Assembly: GCA_903831255.1 (NCBI GenBank)
Contig: CAIKWZ010000015.1
Location: forward strand, 19,097-83,096
DNA: 64,000 nt
Direction: 5' to 3'
DNA from: an uncultured Alphaproteobacteria bacterium
Lineage (GTDB): Bacteria > Pseudomonadota > Alphaproteobacteria > Caulobacterales > Hyphomonadaceae
Shown here: one piece after another, positions 16,611 to 25,423 of the stretch
Layout of the letters: each line of letters begins with the position of its first letter
Numbering within the stretch: the stretch's first letter is position 1
Translations under genes and position numbers: made by a program
The notes under the pieces: generated by a model
What the model was told of the DNA's origin: nothing
Databases searched by the model: none
The model's input: the letters and a program-made list of their open reading frames with translations, nothing else

Positions 16611-17957
16611 ATGGAGGACTTCTCCGCCATCGACACCTTTCTGGAGACCTTCACCCGCTACATCGACAGCGGGTTTGGCCTGATCGAGGGCGATATCGCC
16701 TCCCTCGCCTCGATCCTGATCGTCATCGACGTGACCCTCGCCGCCCTGTTCTGGGCCTGGGGAGAGCAGGAGGACGTTCTGCGCAGCCTCGTGCGCAAGA
16801 CGCTCCATGTAGGGGCCTTCGCGTTCATCCTTGGTCAGTTTCAGCCGCTTTCAGAAATCGTGTTCGCAAGTTTCGCAGAGCTCGGCCTCAAGGCGAGCGA
16901 TGCGCCGTTCGGACCGGCGGACCTGTTCAGGCCGGGCCTCGTCGCAGCCGAAGGGGTGACCGCCGCCCGGCCCATCTTCGATCACATCAGTCTCGTGGCG
17001 CCAGGGTTTGTGGAGGTCTTCGCCAATCTCCCTGAGGTCATCCTGCTCTTTGCCTCCGGGCTTATCGTGATCGCCGCCTTCTTCGTGCTCTCCCTTCAGC
17101 TGTTCATCCTGGTCATCGAGTTCAAACTGACCACGTTGGTCGGGTTTGTCCTCATTCCCTTCGCCTTCTGGAAACAGACGACCTTCCTCGCCGAACGCGT
17201 CCTCGCTCAGGTTATGGCCTCAGGGGTCAAGGTGCTCGTGGTGGCGGTGATCATCGGGATCGGATCGGGTCTGTTCGGAGAGCTTCGAACCGCCCTCTCA
17301 GCCGACGACATCACGATCGAACAGGCCCTCAGCGTTGTGCTGGGTGCGCTTGTTCTGGCAGGGCTTGCGCTCTTCTGTCCGCGACTCGCGACGAGCATTC
17401 TCTCCGGGGCCCCGCAACTCTCCGCAGGGTCGGCCGTCCGGGTCGTCCGCAATGTGGGCGCCGCCTCAGCCGCCGTCGGCGCCGGCGCCATGATCGGGGC
17501 GCAAGGCGCAGCCCGCATGGGCCGGGCTGCGCCCGGCGCTCTGGCGGATATCACAGGCCTTGCCAGAGGCGCGATCGATGCGGGCGCCGAGCGCACCGGC
17601 CGGACGGGCCTCGCCTCGGCGCCGGGCAATCTGGCCGCCGGCCTCGGTCACGCCGCCGCCGGACGCGCACGCGCTCTGGCCGGGGACATCGCAGCGGGGT
17701 TCAGAGCCCGCTCCGCCGGCAGCGCCGCGGCGATACGGGCGGCGGCAAGCCATGCCGGATCAGCCCGCCCTGATCCGCGCGATGACGCGAACCCGGGACA
17801 CATCGGAGAGACGAGCCGGGCCGGGTCCGGCCTCGCCGGCGAGACGCCTCGTCCGTCGGGAGATCGGCCGATCGGTCCCGCACACACCACCCGCCCGCTC
17901 ATGACCCGTGATCGCGCGGGAGCATCACCAGGACCCGACAGGAAGGAGACCCTCTGA
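16611..17957 (+). CDS. trbL: TrbL, VirB6-like polytopic membrane channel protein
   Basis: The 448-residue protein has five or more membrane segments in the first 270 residues (including LASILIVIDVTLAALFWAW and VILLFASGLIVIAAFFVL). A low-complexity Ala/Gly/Arg-rich cytoplasmic C-terminal tail follows, as is common for TrbL. VirB6/TrbL proteins form part of the inner-membrane translocation path. GGAGG precedes the ATG. The tail is repetitive and poorly conserved in the family, and it ends one base before the trbF start. Confidence 0.9.
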   Translation: MEDFSAIDTFLETFTRYIDSGFGLIEGDIASLASILIVIDVTLAALFWAWGEQEDVLRSLVRKTLHVGAFAFILGQFQPLSEIVFASFAELGLKASDAPFGPADLFRPGLVAAEGVTAARPIFDHISLVAPGFVEVFANLPEVILLFASGLIVIAAFFVLSLQLFILVIEFKLTTLVGFVLIPFAFWKQTTFLAERVLAQVMASGVKVLVVAVIIGIGSGLFGELRTALSADDITIEQALSVVLGALVLAGLALFCPRLATSILSGAPQLSAGSAVRVVRNVGAASAAVGAGAMIGAQGAARMGRAAPGALADITGLARGAIDAGAERTGRTGLASAPGNLAAGLGHAAAGRARALAGDIAAGFRARSAGSAAAIRAAASHAGSARPDPRDDANPGHIGETSRAGSGLAGETPRPSGDRPIGPAHTTRPLMTRDRAGASPGPDRKETL

Positions 17958-17958
17958 C

Positions 17959-18642
17959 ATGCCCGCCCCATCATCCCCGCGCTTCCAGCACCCCGTGGCG
18001 CCAGAAACGCCCTATCAGGCCGCCCATGAGCTCTGGGACCGCCGCATGGGCCTGGCGGTCGCCTCCGCCGGCCAGTGGCGTGCATTGAGCTTCTGGCTGA
18101 TGGCTCTGTGCGCGCTCCTCGCCGGAGCGCTGAGCCTCATGGCGCTGAAGCCCCGGGCCATTCCCTATGTCATAGAGGCCGACCCGAACGGAGAGGCGCG
18201 CCTCGTGGGCCCTGCGACGGAAAGCTATGATCCGACGGATGCGCAGATCGCCTGGCATCTCTCCCGCTTTGTCGAGCAGGTACGGTCAATCTCCTCCGAC
18301 CCGGTGCTGATGCGTCGCAGCTGGCTGCGGGCCTATGAGCAGAGCACCGAAGAGGGCGCCGCCAGCCTCACCGCCATCGCCTCCGCCATGGATCCGTTCG
18401 CCGAGATCGGCCGGCGAACGGTCTCGGTCGAGGTGATCTCGGCCATGCGCGCGGGACCCGAGAGCTTTCAGCTGCGCTGGCGCGAGCGGGCGTTCGCATC
18501 GGGTCGACCGGTCTCGGAAGAGATCTTCACCGGACTGATCACGACCGCCCTCCATACGCCGGTCACGGAAGCCGAGCTCCGCACCAATCCCCTCGGCGTC
18601 TACGTGCACGCCTTCAACCTCTCACGGGAGATCACCCCATGA
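17959..18642 (+). CDS. trbF: TrbF, VirB8-like assembly factor
   Basis: From the ATG at 17959 (AGGAGA just upstream) the protein is 227 residues. It has a short cytoplasmic N-terminus, one membrane helix (about residues 42-62) and a periplasmic VirB8/TrbF domain. It nucleates assembly of the core complex. An in-frame ATG 17 codons upstream lies inside trbL and lacks a ribosome site. The gene overlaps trbG by four bases. Confidence 0.9.
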   Translation: MPAPSSPRFQHPVAPETPYQAAHELWDRRMGLAVASAGQWRALSFWLMALCALLAGALSLMALKPRAIPYVIEADPNGEARLVGPATESYDPTDAQIAWHLSRFVEQVRSISSDPVLMRRSWLRAYEQSTEEGAASLTAIASAMDPFAEIGRRTVSVEVISAMRAGPESFQLRWRERAFASGRPVSEEIFTGLITTALHTPVTEAELRTNPLGVYVHAFNLSREITP

Positions 18643-19358
18643 CAGCGTCCAGACCTGCGCCCGCCTGGCGGCCCGCCCTGGCCCTCGGTCTGCCTCTCTG
18701 GATTACGCCCTTCGTGCTGGCGGAACCTCCGGAGGCGCCTCTTTATGAGCCAGGCGCAGCCATCGAGGTGATCGCCTCTCCGGCCCGCCTGACGGACATC
18801 ATGCTGGAGGCGGGCGAGAGTCTGTTGTCCGTGGCGGCGGGAGATACGGCGCGCTGGACGCTCGCCAACGCCCTCTCCGGATCAGGCGCCGATCAGCGCC
18901 CGCATGTCCTGATAAGACCGCAGGAAGAGGATCTGACAACTAACCTTCTGATCCTGACCGATCGTCGCGCCTATCATCTTGAGCTTCGCAGCTCCGCGAA
19001 CCCCGGTCCTGCGCAGATCCGCTGGAGCTATCCGCCGGAACCAGCCGCCGCCCCTGAGCCTCAGGGAAGAGATGTTGAGCCGGCTGATCTGAACTTCGGC
19101 TGGAAGATCACGGGCGATGCCCCCTCCTGGCGTCCCGTCCGCGTCTTTGACGATGGGCGCCGCGTGTTCATCGAACGTGCGGAAAGCGCTCGGGAGGCGC
19201 CGCCCCTGATGATCATCGGACCGGAGGGACCTGAGCTCGCCAATTACCGGGTGACCGAGCGTCACTACATCGTCGACGACCTGTTTGAGAGTGCGGAGAT
19301 GCGCGTTGGGACACGCTCGCCGGTCATTGTCCGTATTCGGAAGGATGCATTGAAATGA
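18639..19358 (+). CDS. trbG: TrbG, VirB9-like core-complex protein
   Basis: The 239-residue protein has a signal peptide (ALGLPLWITPFVLA) and a VirB9/TrbG/CagX domain. Family-typical segments are TNLLILTDRRAYHLEL near residues 100-117, LNFGWKITG near 148, and the C-terminal PVRVFDDGRRVFIE and YIVDDLFESAEM. VirB9 proteins line the periplasmic part of the outer-membrane core complex with TrbI. The next gene overlaps its stop by four bases. The outer-membrane lipoprotein gene trbH is not present. Confidence 0.9.
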   Translation: MTASRPAPAWRPALALGLPLWITPFVLAEPPEAPLYEPGAAIEVIASPARLTDIMLEAGESLLSVAAGDTARWTLANALSGSGADQRPHVLIRPQEEDLTTNLLILTDRRAYHLELRSSANPGPAQIRWSYPPEPAAAPEPQGRDVEPADLNFGWKITGDAPSWRPVRVFDDGRRVFIERAESAREAPPLMIIGPEGPELANYRVTERHYIVDDLFESAEMRVGTRSPVIVRIRKDALK

Positions 19359-20563
19359 ACACAGAGACCGGACCGGTCGGAATGACCCCCGAGACGGAGG
19401 CCCACAACGGGCCTCTGTCCGAACCCCCGCGCCTCACGCGGATCCGCATGCCGGCGGGAGAGGGCTCGAACCTCAATAAGCGCATGATCCTGATCCTCGC
19501 AGGCGGCGGCGCCCTGACCATCCTTCTGATATTCGCCTCAACCCTGTCGCCGCCGGCCGCAGCGCCTGCAACCACAGGACAGACCGGCGCCATCCGTCCT
19601 CTGGGCCCGGACAGCGCCGCACGAAGGATCCGGGGACCGGCCAGTTACGCCGACCTAACGCCGGCGCCGTCTTCCGATCCGGAATTGGACGTGGACATGA
19701 GCATGGACATGGAGCCGTTCGATCCACTTTCCGATGAGGAAGAAGTACAGGCAAGCGGATGGAGCGCATGGGACGCATCGGGCGATGACGAACGCCCGGC
19801 GTCAGGAGGATGGAGAAACAAGCGACCCATGGCGACCCCGGAAGAAACCCTGATCGGCGGCCCCGCAAAGCCATCAGAGCCCCCGACGCCGCCTGCATCT
19901 CCCGATCTGTTCTTCACCCTGAAGTCGCCGGGATCCGCGCCAGGACCCCAGATAACGAAGACGACGCAGGAGGCCGCCCGGATCCAGCTCAGCGCCGGCA
20001 CAGTGATACAGGCGAGCCTGATCACCTCCGTTCATTCGGGCCTGGGCGGCCCGGTGATGGCGCAGGTCCTGCGCCCCGTTCTCGACAGCCGAACCGGTCT
20101 TCAGGAGGCGATACCGGCCGGAACGCGGGTCATCGGGGAAGCACGCGCATCGCCACGCTTTGGCGAGCGACGGATCGCAATCATCTGGTCACGGCTCATC
20201 CTGCCAGATGGACGTGAGATCGCCCTCGATGATCCCGCCCTCGATGCGGCGGGGCGCACAGGCATCCCCGCACGGACCGATAATCACTGGGGCGACCTGT
20301 TCGGCGCTGCCCTCCTTGGCACCATGATCAGCGCAGGCGCCGCGGCAACCGAAGACGCAGGAAGAGATGAGATCCTGATTAGCGGTCAGGAAGCCGCATT
20401 GAGAGGACGGGAACCGCGCGGGATACTTGCCGAGGGGGTAGCGACAACTGCGTCGGCCGCATCCGCACGCGTGCTAGACCGGTCGCTGGCCCTGGCCCCC
20501 ACGCTCACGGCGGAGACGGGATCGCGTGTCTCAATTCTGGTCAACCGAACGATGGAGTTCTGA
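19355..20563 (+). CDS. trbI: TrbI, VirB10-like core-complex protein
   Basis: The 402-residue protein has a short cytoplasmic N-terminus and one membrane helix (MILILAGGGALTILLIFAS). A Pro/Asp-rich periplasmic linker follows, then a C-terminal VirB10/TrbI beta-barrel domain with AGTVIQASLITSVHSGLGG and a final RVSILVNRTMEF. It spans from the inner to the outer membrane and forms the core channel with TrbG. It is the last gene of the operon. No transfer genes follow. Confidence 0.92.
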   Translation: MNTETGPVGMTPETEAHNGPLSEPPRLTRIRMPAGEGSNLNKRMILILAGGGALTILLIFASTLSPPAAAPATTGQTGAIRPLGPDSAARRIRGPASYADLTPAPSSDPELDVDMSMDMEPFDPLSDEEEVQASGWSAWDASGDDERPASGGWRNKRPMATPEETLIGGPAKPSEPPTPPASPDLFFTLKSPGSAPGPQITKTTQEAARIQLSAGTVIQASLITSVHSGLGGPVMAQVLRPVLDSRTGLQEAIPAGTRVIGEARASPRFGERRIAIIWSRLILPDGREIALDDPALDAAGRTGIPARTDNHWGDLFGAALLGTMISAGAAATEDAGRDEILISGQEAALRGREPRGILAEGVATTASAASARVLDRSLALAPTLTAETGSRVSILVNRTMEF

Positions 20564-21125
20564 AGGGTGAGATCACTCGTCGGCTGCAGAAACGCCCCGG
20601 TCGACAGGGGTGATCCCACACACATCACCATCTCTCAGTACTTTTACTTGTGAGGGATAAACACCTCCCACGCCACCGCATGGATCACCAAAATCTCCCG
20701 TACGAAGGGGAAGCAGGTGAAAATGAGAGTGGACGATCATCTGGCCAGACAAACCGGGTGATCTGTAGCAGGGTAACGATGCTACCAGCCATCAGGGTTG
20801 GGCCAGAGGCCAAAACTACGGTCGTGGTATGGCGGCTTAGTAAGAGTTGAACGATAGGATCGAGACATTCGTGCGCTGCGGTCCCTGAGCGAACATTCCC
20901 AGACGCCCGGTTTCTGGTCGGTCATCCTCTGCCAGCTATGGCTACGGGCCAGACGCAGAGGTCAGGTCGGCTCAAGGAAATTGAACTGTGCGAGACAAAA
21001 TCAGCGGCCAGTCTATCCCCATAGACTGTTGGCCATGAGCCCTGGAGTTTAAGACAAATTGCGCTAGCCTTGAACACGCTTGCGCTTCCTATCGGTGGAC
21101 GACCAACACAAGAACTGAAAGCCGT
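20564..21125. other. No recognisable gene; junction region
   Basis: Between trbI and the methyltransferase the GC content drops and stop codons appear in all frames. One 66-codon frame (20650-20850) has no recognisable motif. The composition change here suggests a junction between the trb segment and the next module. Confidence 0.4.
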
Positions 21126-21719
21126 ATGTCCAGTTTTTATGAAGCGAATGCGGAAATGTTCATCCTGAACACCCGCAATGTCGACATGTCCGAGTTTCAA
21201 AATCGCTTCTTAGCAGCGTTGCCGGTGGTCGAGGGCAGACGAGCCAGAATCCTTGACGCAGGCTCGGGGTCAGGAAGAGACGCGCGAGCCTTTCAGCTGC
21301 TTGGCTATGACGTAGAGGCCTTCGACGCATCCCTAGCGATGGTAGAGGCGACACGAAAATATGCAGGAGTCGTAACTCAATGCATGCGGTTCGAGGACTT
21401 CACGTGGGATCACCCGTTCGAGGGGATCTGGGCCTGTGCGTCCCTGTTGCACGTCGCCGAGCAACAACTACCAAATGTCATAGACAAACTGGCCGCAAGT
21501 TTGACGCCTGGAGGCGTACTCTTCCTTTCCTTTAAGCTTGGCGCGGGTGAACGGCTCAAGGATGGTCGACGGTTTACCGATATGGATGCAGATCGCCTCA
21601 CGACCCTCCTCAAAGGATGCAATGAATTATCGCTGCCTGAGATTTGGCTAAGCTCGGACGGTCGGCGAGAGCGCGCGTCAGAAACATGGGTAAATGCGCT
21701 TGTGAGGACGCGGTCATGA
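21126..21719 (+). CDS. Class I SAM-dependent methyltransferase
   Basis: A 197-residue Rossmann-fold methyltransferase with motif I LDAGSGSGRD at 43-52, the acidic end of strand 2 in EAFDASLAMV and the segment GIWACASLLHV in place of motif IV. The closest general pattern is the TehB/UbiE-like small-molecule group. There is no DNA-MTase NPPY motif, so DNA modification is not indicated. The target is unknown. Its stop overlaps the start of the HIT-PLD gene (ATGA), which implies coupled translation and a shared role. Codon use is less GC-rich than in the flanking operons, which suggests acquisition. Confidence 0.85.
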   Translation: MSSFYEANAEMFILNTRNVDMSEFQNRFLAALPVVEGRRARILDAGSGSGRDARAFQLLGYDVEAFDASLAMVEATRKYAGVVTQCMRFEDFTWDHPFEGIWACASLLHVAEQQLPNVIDKLAASLTPGGVLFLSFKLGAGERLKDGRRFTDMDADRLTTLLKGCNELSLPEIWLSSDGRRERASETWVNALVRTRS

Positions 21720-22582
21720 ATGATTTCGTCCCTGAAGGTAGATCTCGCGAACAGCCTTGCGCACTCTGCGCTGCCGAAGCCAGATCCATTCTGGAATGCG
21801 ACGCGCAAGTTATGCTTATACGCCGTGGTTCTGGGCTAGTTCTCATGCCCCGTCGTCATGTCGCGCGTTGGCGGGAGTTATCAATTACGGAACAGACGTC
21901 GCTCGTCACCAGGATTGGCCCAGCACAGACATTGCTCGAAAGAGATGAAGCATTTTCCCAGGTAGCTGTCGTCGAGGTCGGCGGCCATGTCCATCTGCGG
22001 ATCACGCCGCCAATCGGCCTGCCCAGCCTCTTGCCAGACGCACCGCATGATCGCCCGCTCATATCTGGTGGCGCAGATTCTCTTTATGCCCATCTTTGTC
22101 CGCTTATCGATCAGGCAACGGCTGTCGATCTATCGGTGTCCTTCCTGATGGCCTCCGGCGTAAATCTCGTGCTGCCGCATCTACGCGATTTGCTGGATCG
22201 GGGCGGTCGGTTGCGCCTGTTGACAGGCGATTACCTCGACGTGACTGAGCCCTCGGCTCTCCGAATGCTCGCGGATCTCGATGGCGAAAGTCGCTTGTAC
22301 GTATTTCAGGCAGAACAGATTCCATTCCATCCCAAGGCCTGGATGTTCAGATTCTCCGAGGGAGGTGGCGCACTGATCCTCGGATCATCCAACTTATCAC
22401 GCTCTGCACTGACGGACGGAATAGAGTGGAACCTGCGCCACGTTGAATCGGTGGACCCAGAACCGCTTCTGGCCGCGCGCAGAGCTTTCGATGCCTTGTT
22501 GGAAAGACCTGAAGTAACTGAGGTAACACCGGCTTGGATTGACGCATACGAGTCCCGTCGACAGGTACAACGCCCCCCATAA
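21716..22582 (+). CDS. HIT-like and PLD-nuclease N-terminal part of helicase system
   Basis: The 288-residue frame starts at the ATG overlapping the methyltransferase stop. Residues 15-100 form a HIT-like domain: CALC at 15-18, MPRRHVARW at 44-52 and GGHVHLRI at 89-96, where the last His of the histidine triad is replaced by Arg95. Residues about 128-250 form a single phospholipase-D nuclease half-site: HPK (H205, K207) and GSSNLS (N226, S228). Proteins with a PLD nuclease next to an SF2 helicase and DUF3427 are usually one chain. Here a TAA follows a C-run, and the helicase lies in the -1 frame directly after it. The fused product would be about 1057 residues. Confidence 0.8.
   Translation: MNDFVPEGRSREQPCALCAAEARSILECDAQVMLIRRGSGLVLMPRRHVARWRELSITEQTSLVTRIGPAQTLLERDEAFSQVAVVEVGGHVHLRITPPIGLPSLLPDAPHDRPLISGGADSLYAHLCPLIDQATAVDLSVSFLMASGVNLVLPHLRDLLDRGGRLRLLTGDYLDVTEPSALRMLADLDGESRLYVFQAEQIPFHPKAWMFRFSEGGGALILGSSNLSRSALTDGIEWNLRHVESVDPEPLLAARRAFDALLERPEVTEVTPAWIDAYESRRQVQRPP
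22573..22579 (+). promoter_or_regulatory. Putative -1 frameshift site C CCC CCA
   Basis: Six Cs and an A form an X XXY YYZ heptamer in the phase of the HIT-PLD frame (codons CCC CCA TAA). Slipping back one base continues as ATA ACT GGC in the helicase frame. An imperfect hairpin (22596-22616, 7 of 8 pairs) begins 16 bases downstream, farther than usual. One missing C would explain the same pattern as a mutation or an assembly error. Confidence 0.5.
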
Positions 22583-24888
22583 CTGGCGTACCTCAGGAAG
22601 CGCCCGCCGCGCCTCCGACACCCCATGAGATTCAAGAGGAAGCCCTACTCGCACTCCGTAAGACCCGCACTAGGGGATACGCCGCGGGGTTGGTGGTCCT
22701 TGCCACAGGGCTAGGCAAAACCTTCCTCTCCGCCTTCGATAGCTTGCACGCAGACCGGGTTCTCTTTGTGGCTCATCGCGACGAGATCTTAACGCAGGCC
22801 ATGGCCGCCTTTCGCGCTGTTCGACCCCAGGCCAGGATCGGGCGCTACAATGGGGACCACAAGGACGCCGACGCAGACATTCTGTTTGCCTCCGTGCAGA
22901 CCCTCGCCCGTCATGCGCATCTTGGCCGGTTCGATACGCGTACCTTTGATTACATCGTCATTGACGAGTTCCACCACGCCGCAGCCACCACGTATCGGCG
23001 CATTATCGAGCATTTCCAACCAGGGTTCCTGCTAGGATTGACCGCAACGCCTGACCGCAGCGACGGCGGCGACCTTCTGAGCCTCTGCGAAGAAAATGTT
23101 GTTTACGAATGTGACCTCTGGTCCGGAATTGACCGAGGCCTGCTGGCGCCGTTCCACTATTTTGGCGTACCCGACCTAATCGAGTATGCTCAAATTCCCT
23201 GGCGCAACGGTCGCTTCGACGAGGACGCGTTGACGGAAGCCGTTGCAACTCGAGCACGCGCCGAAAACGCGCTAGATCAACTTGCCAAGAGGGGCGGCAA
23301 AAAGACTATCGGCTTCTGTGTCTCCCGCCGGCATGCCGATTTCATGGCCGACTTTTCACGTGCGCGAGGACTACGTGCCTTAGCTGTCCATTCTGGCGAG
23401 ACCTCTGCCCCAAGGACCAGCGCACTGAAGGCGCTCGAGGACGGCGCTTTGGACATCATTTTTGCCGTCGACATGTTCAACGAAGGGGTCGACATACCCT
23501 CAATAGATACCGTTCTTATGCTACGCCCCACGGAAAGCCCAGTGATATGGCTACAGCAGCTCGGCCGCGGCCTGCGCCGGTCGGCAGAGAAAACTCACCT
23601 TGCGGTCATAGACTACATTGGAAACCACCGCATCTTCTTGACCAAGCTGCGCACACTACTAAAGGCGGGCCCCAGCGATGGCGCGCTGCGGGTCGCGCTT
23701 GAGCAGTTTAGGGTCCAGGATATTCAGTTCCCGGCGGGCTGCGAAGTAACTTATGACCTTAAAGCTCTTGATATTCTTCAGTCCTTGCTACGTCAGCCGC
23801 GCGATGGCGAGGAACTCACCGCCTTTTATCGGGACTTTCGCGAGCGCCATGGCTCAAGGCCCACGGCATCCGAGGTGCAGCATGCAGGGTTTAATCCGAT
23901 GCGTACCGGTCACGCAGGTTGGATCGGCTTTGTCGCCGATATGGGTGATCTATCCGGGGAATCACGGGACGCCTGGACAAAGCATCGCGCGCTTCTGGAG
24001 GAAGTGGAAACAACCCGCATGACGCGGAGCTACAAGATGTTGGTCCTTCGGGCCATGATCGAGGGTGGCGCCTTCCCGGGGCGGATCGCGCTGGACGACC
24101 TGATCGCACGCGTCAGTCAAATGGCCCGTCGAAATCCGCTGATAAAGGCCGACCTAAGTGTCAATCCAGACGACACACAGCGCCTTCGCGAGATTCTCAT
24201 CAGACAGCCACTTAGAATCCTTGCGGACACGCAGTGGTTCCAGATGGGGCCGGGCACCTTCGAAACCACCTTCCCAGCGATCGAGGCCAACGCCATAACA
24301 GCCCTTGTCTCGGAAGTCGTCGACTGGCGACTGCTGCGTTACTTCCAGAACCATGATGGGGATGAAGATTCCTCTGAGAGCGCGAACCTGCCTGCAGACG
24401 CTGAAAGCGGAGCCCCCGACATCAGCGCGAGCAGAAAGCGACTGACACAATGGCAGGAATACCCGAGAGAGCAGATCGCGCCCCTGTTCGGAGACGTCTT
24501 CAACACAGGCTCTTGGAATGTCGGAGTCAGGGTGCTGGAAAGCACTCGGGACATGATCCTGCTGGTGACACTGGACAAGGCCAGCATGTCCACAGGCGGC
24601 CACTATGCCGACCGGTTTGTTAGCCCCACGCGCTTCGTCTGGAGCGCACAGACCAGCATCACCCGAGACAGTCGCCGCGGCCGCATCATCTCGGGGACCG
24701 AGACTGACTGGATCGTCCACTTATTCGTGCGAAAGTCGAAACTTCGGGACGGTCGCGCCGCGCCATTCCGTTATGTTGGTCCAGTCCGTTTCATCAGGTG
24801 GGTGGAGGAGACGCCGCTGACGGTGGAGTGGGAACTCTCCGAGCAGGTGCCGAAACACTTGAGAGAATTGTATCAGGTCGTGGACTGA
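22579..24888 (+). CDS. SF2 helicase with C-terminal DUF3427, -1 frame continuation
   Basis: The frame opens without a usable start: no ATG, GTG or TTG occurs between the last upstream stop (22540) and a TTG at 22690. That TTG lies only a few codons before the Walker A motif and lacks a ribosome site. In frame from 22579 the protein includes the pre-motif PHEIQEEALLALR, motif I ATGLGKT, motif II DEFHHA, LTATPDR and motif VI QLGRGLRRS. A C-terminal DUF3427 domain follows (from about WQEYPREQIAPLFGDVF to VPKHLRELYQV). It therefore most likely continues the HIT-PLD chain. Such nuclease-helicases are good anti-phage or DNA-processing candidates. Confidence 0.75.
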   Translation: MTGVPQEAPAAPPTPHEIQEEALLALRKTRTRGYAAGLVVLATGLGKTFLSAFDSLHADRVLFVAHRDEILTQAMAAFRAVRPQARIGRYNGDHKDADADILFASVQTLARHAHLGRFDTRTFDYIVIDEFHHAAATTYRRIIEHFQPGFLLGLTATPDRSDGGDLLSLCEENVVYECDLWSGIDRGLLAPFHYFGVPDLIEYAQIPWRNGRFDEDALTEAVATRARAENALDQLAKRGGKKTIGFCVSRRHADFMADFSRARGLRALAVHSGETSAPRTSALKALEDGALDIIFAVDMFNEGVDIPSIDTVLMLRPTESPVIWLQQLGRGLRRSAEKTHLAVIDYIGNHRIFLTKLRTLLKAGPSDGALRVALEQFRVQDIQFPAGCEVTYDLKALDILQSLLRQPRDGEELTAFYRDFRERHGSRPTASEVQHAGFNPMRTGHAGWIGFVADMGDLSGESRDAWTKHRALLEEVETTRMTRSYKMLVLRAMIEGGAFPGRIALDDLIARVSQMARRNPLIKADLSVNPDDTQRLREILIRQPLRILADTQWFQMGPGTFETTFPAIEANAITALVSEVVDWRLLRYFQNHDGDEDSSESANLPADAESGAPDISASRKRLTQWQEYPREQIAPLFGDVFNTGSWNVGVRVLESTRDMILLVTLDKASMSTGGHYADRFVSPTRFVWSAQTSITRDSRRGRIISGTETDWIVHLFVRKSKLRDGRAAPFRYVGPVRFIRWVEETPLTVEWELSEQVPKHLRELYQVVD

Positions 24889-25004
24889 CGCTGCGGAATT
24901 GGGTCGGGCAAGCAGCGTGCGAGGTGCGCCTCAACCCGCAGCAGCAAATCTCGGTCGAGTCATAAACAAGGCGGAACTCCACTTAACCCAGATCCGACAC
25001 CATT

Positions 25005-25151
25005 TCAGTGAAGCCGCTGCGCCTCCCACTGCCTGACAGGCACCCCCTCCTCGGTCGGCCATGACGGCGGAGCCGCGAGCACCCGCGGAACCATCCCTAC
25101 CGCAACGAGGAGGAACCCAGCCAGCAGTACCAACAAACGTTGAAAGCCCAT
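25005..25151 (-). CDS. Small membrane or exported protein, 48 residues
   Basis: On the minus strand an ATG at 25151, preceded by GGGGTGAG at a normal distance, opens a 48-codon frame. It starts MGFQRLL, runs through a clear hydrophobic helix (VLLAGFLLVAVGMV) and ends with APPSWPTEEGVPV and a polar tail. It could be a signal-peptide-bearing small protein or a single-span membrane protein. No family is recognised. It is convergent with the helicase gene and lies alone between two modules. Confidence 0.4.
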   Translation of the reverse strand: MGFQRLLVLLAGFLLVAVGMVPRVLAAPPSWPTEEGVPVRQWEAQRLH

Positions 25152-25423
25152 GGATCTCACCCCTATCCTTGTCCATGACATCCAGCGCCAACCCTACAGG
25201 AGAGATCTCATCCAAGGGTCATGAGTTAGACAATCATGGATATAGTCCGCTCCCCACAACGCCGATTAAAATGCAACCAACGACAACGGAGATGACACGC
25301 TGAAAGTGATCCATATCTGCTATCACTTTCCACAACGTCGGAGTTTATCGAAAGACCGGTTGCAAACGTCTCGGATAGTTATCCCTGGAAACGCGCCGCT
25401 CAGTCACACGGCATGGAGGCCCC

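Noticed and set aside
21716..22582. DNA methyltransferase-restriction reading of the 21-25 kb module
   Set aside because: The methyltransferase lacks the NPPY-type catalytic motif of DNA methylases and resembles small-molecule enzymes, so a classical restriction-modification system is not supported.
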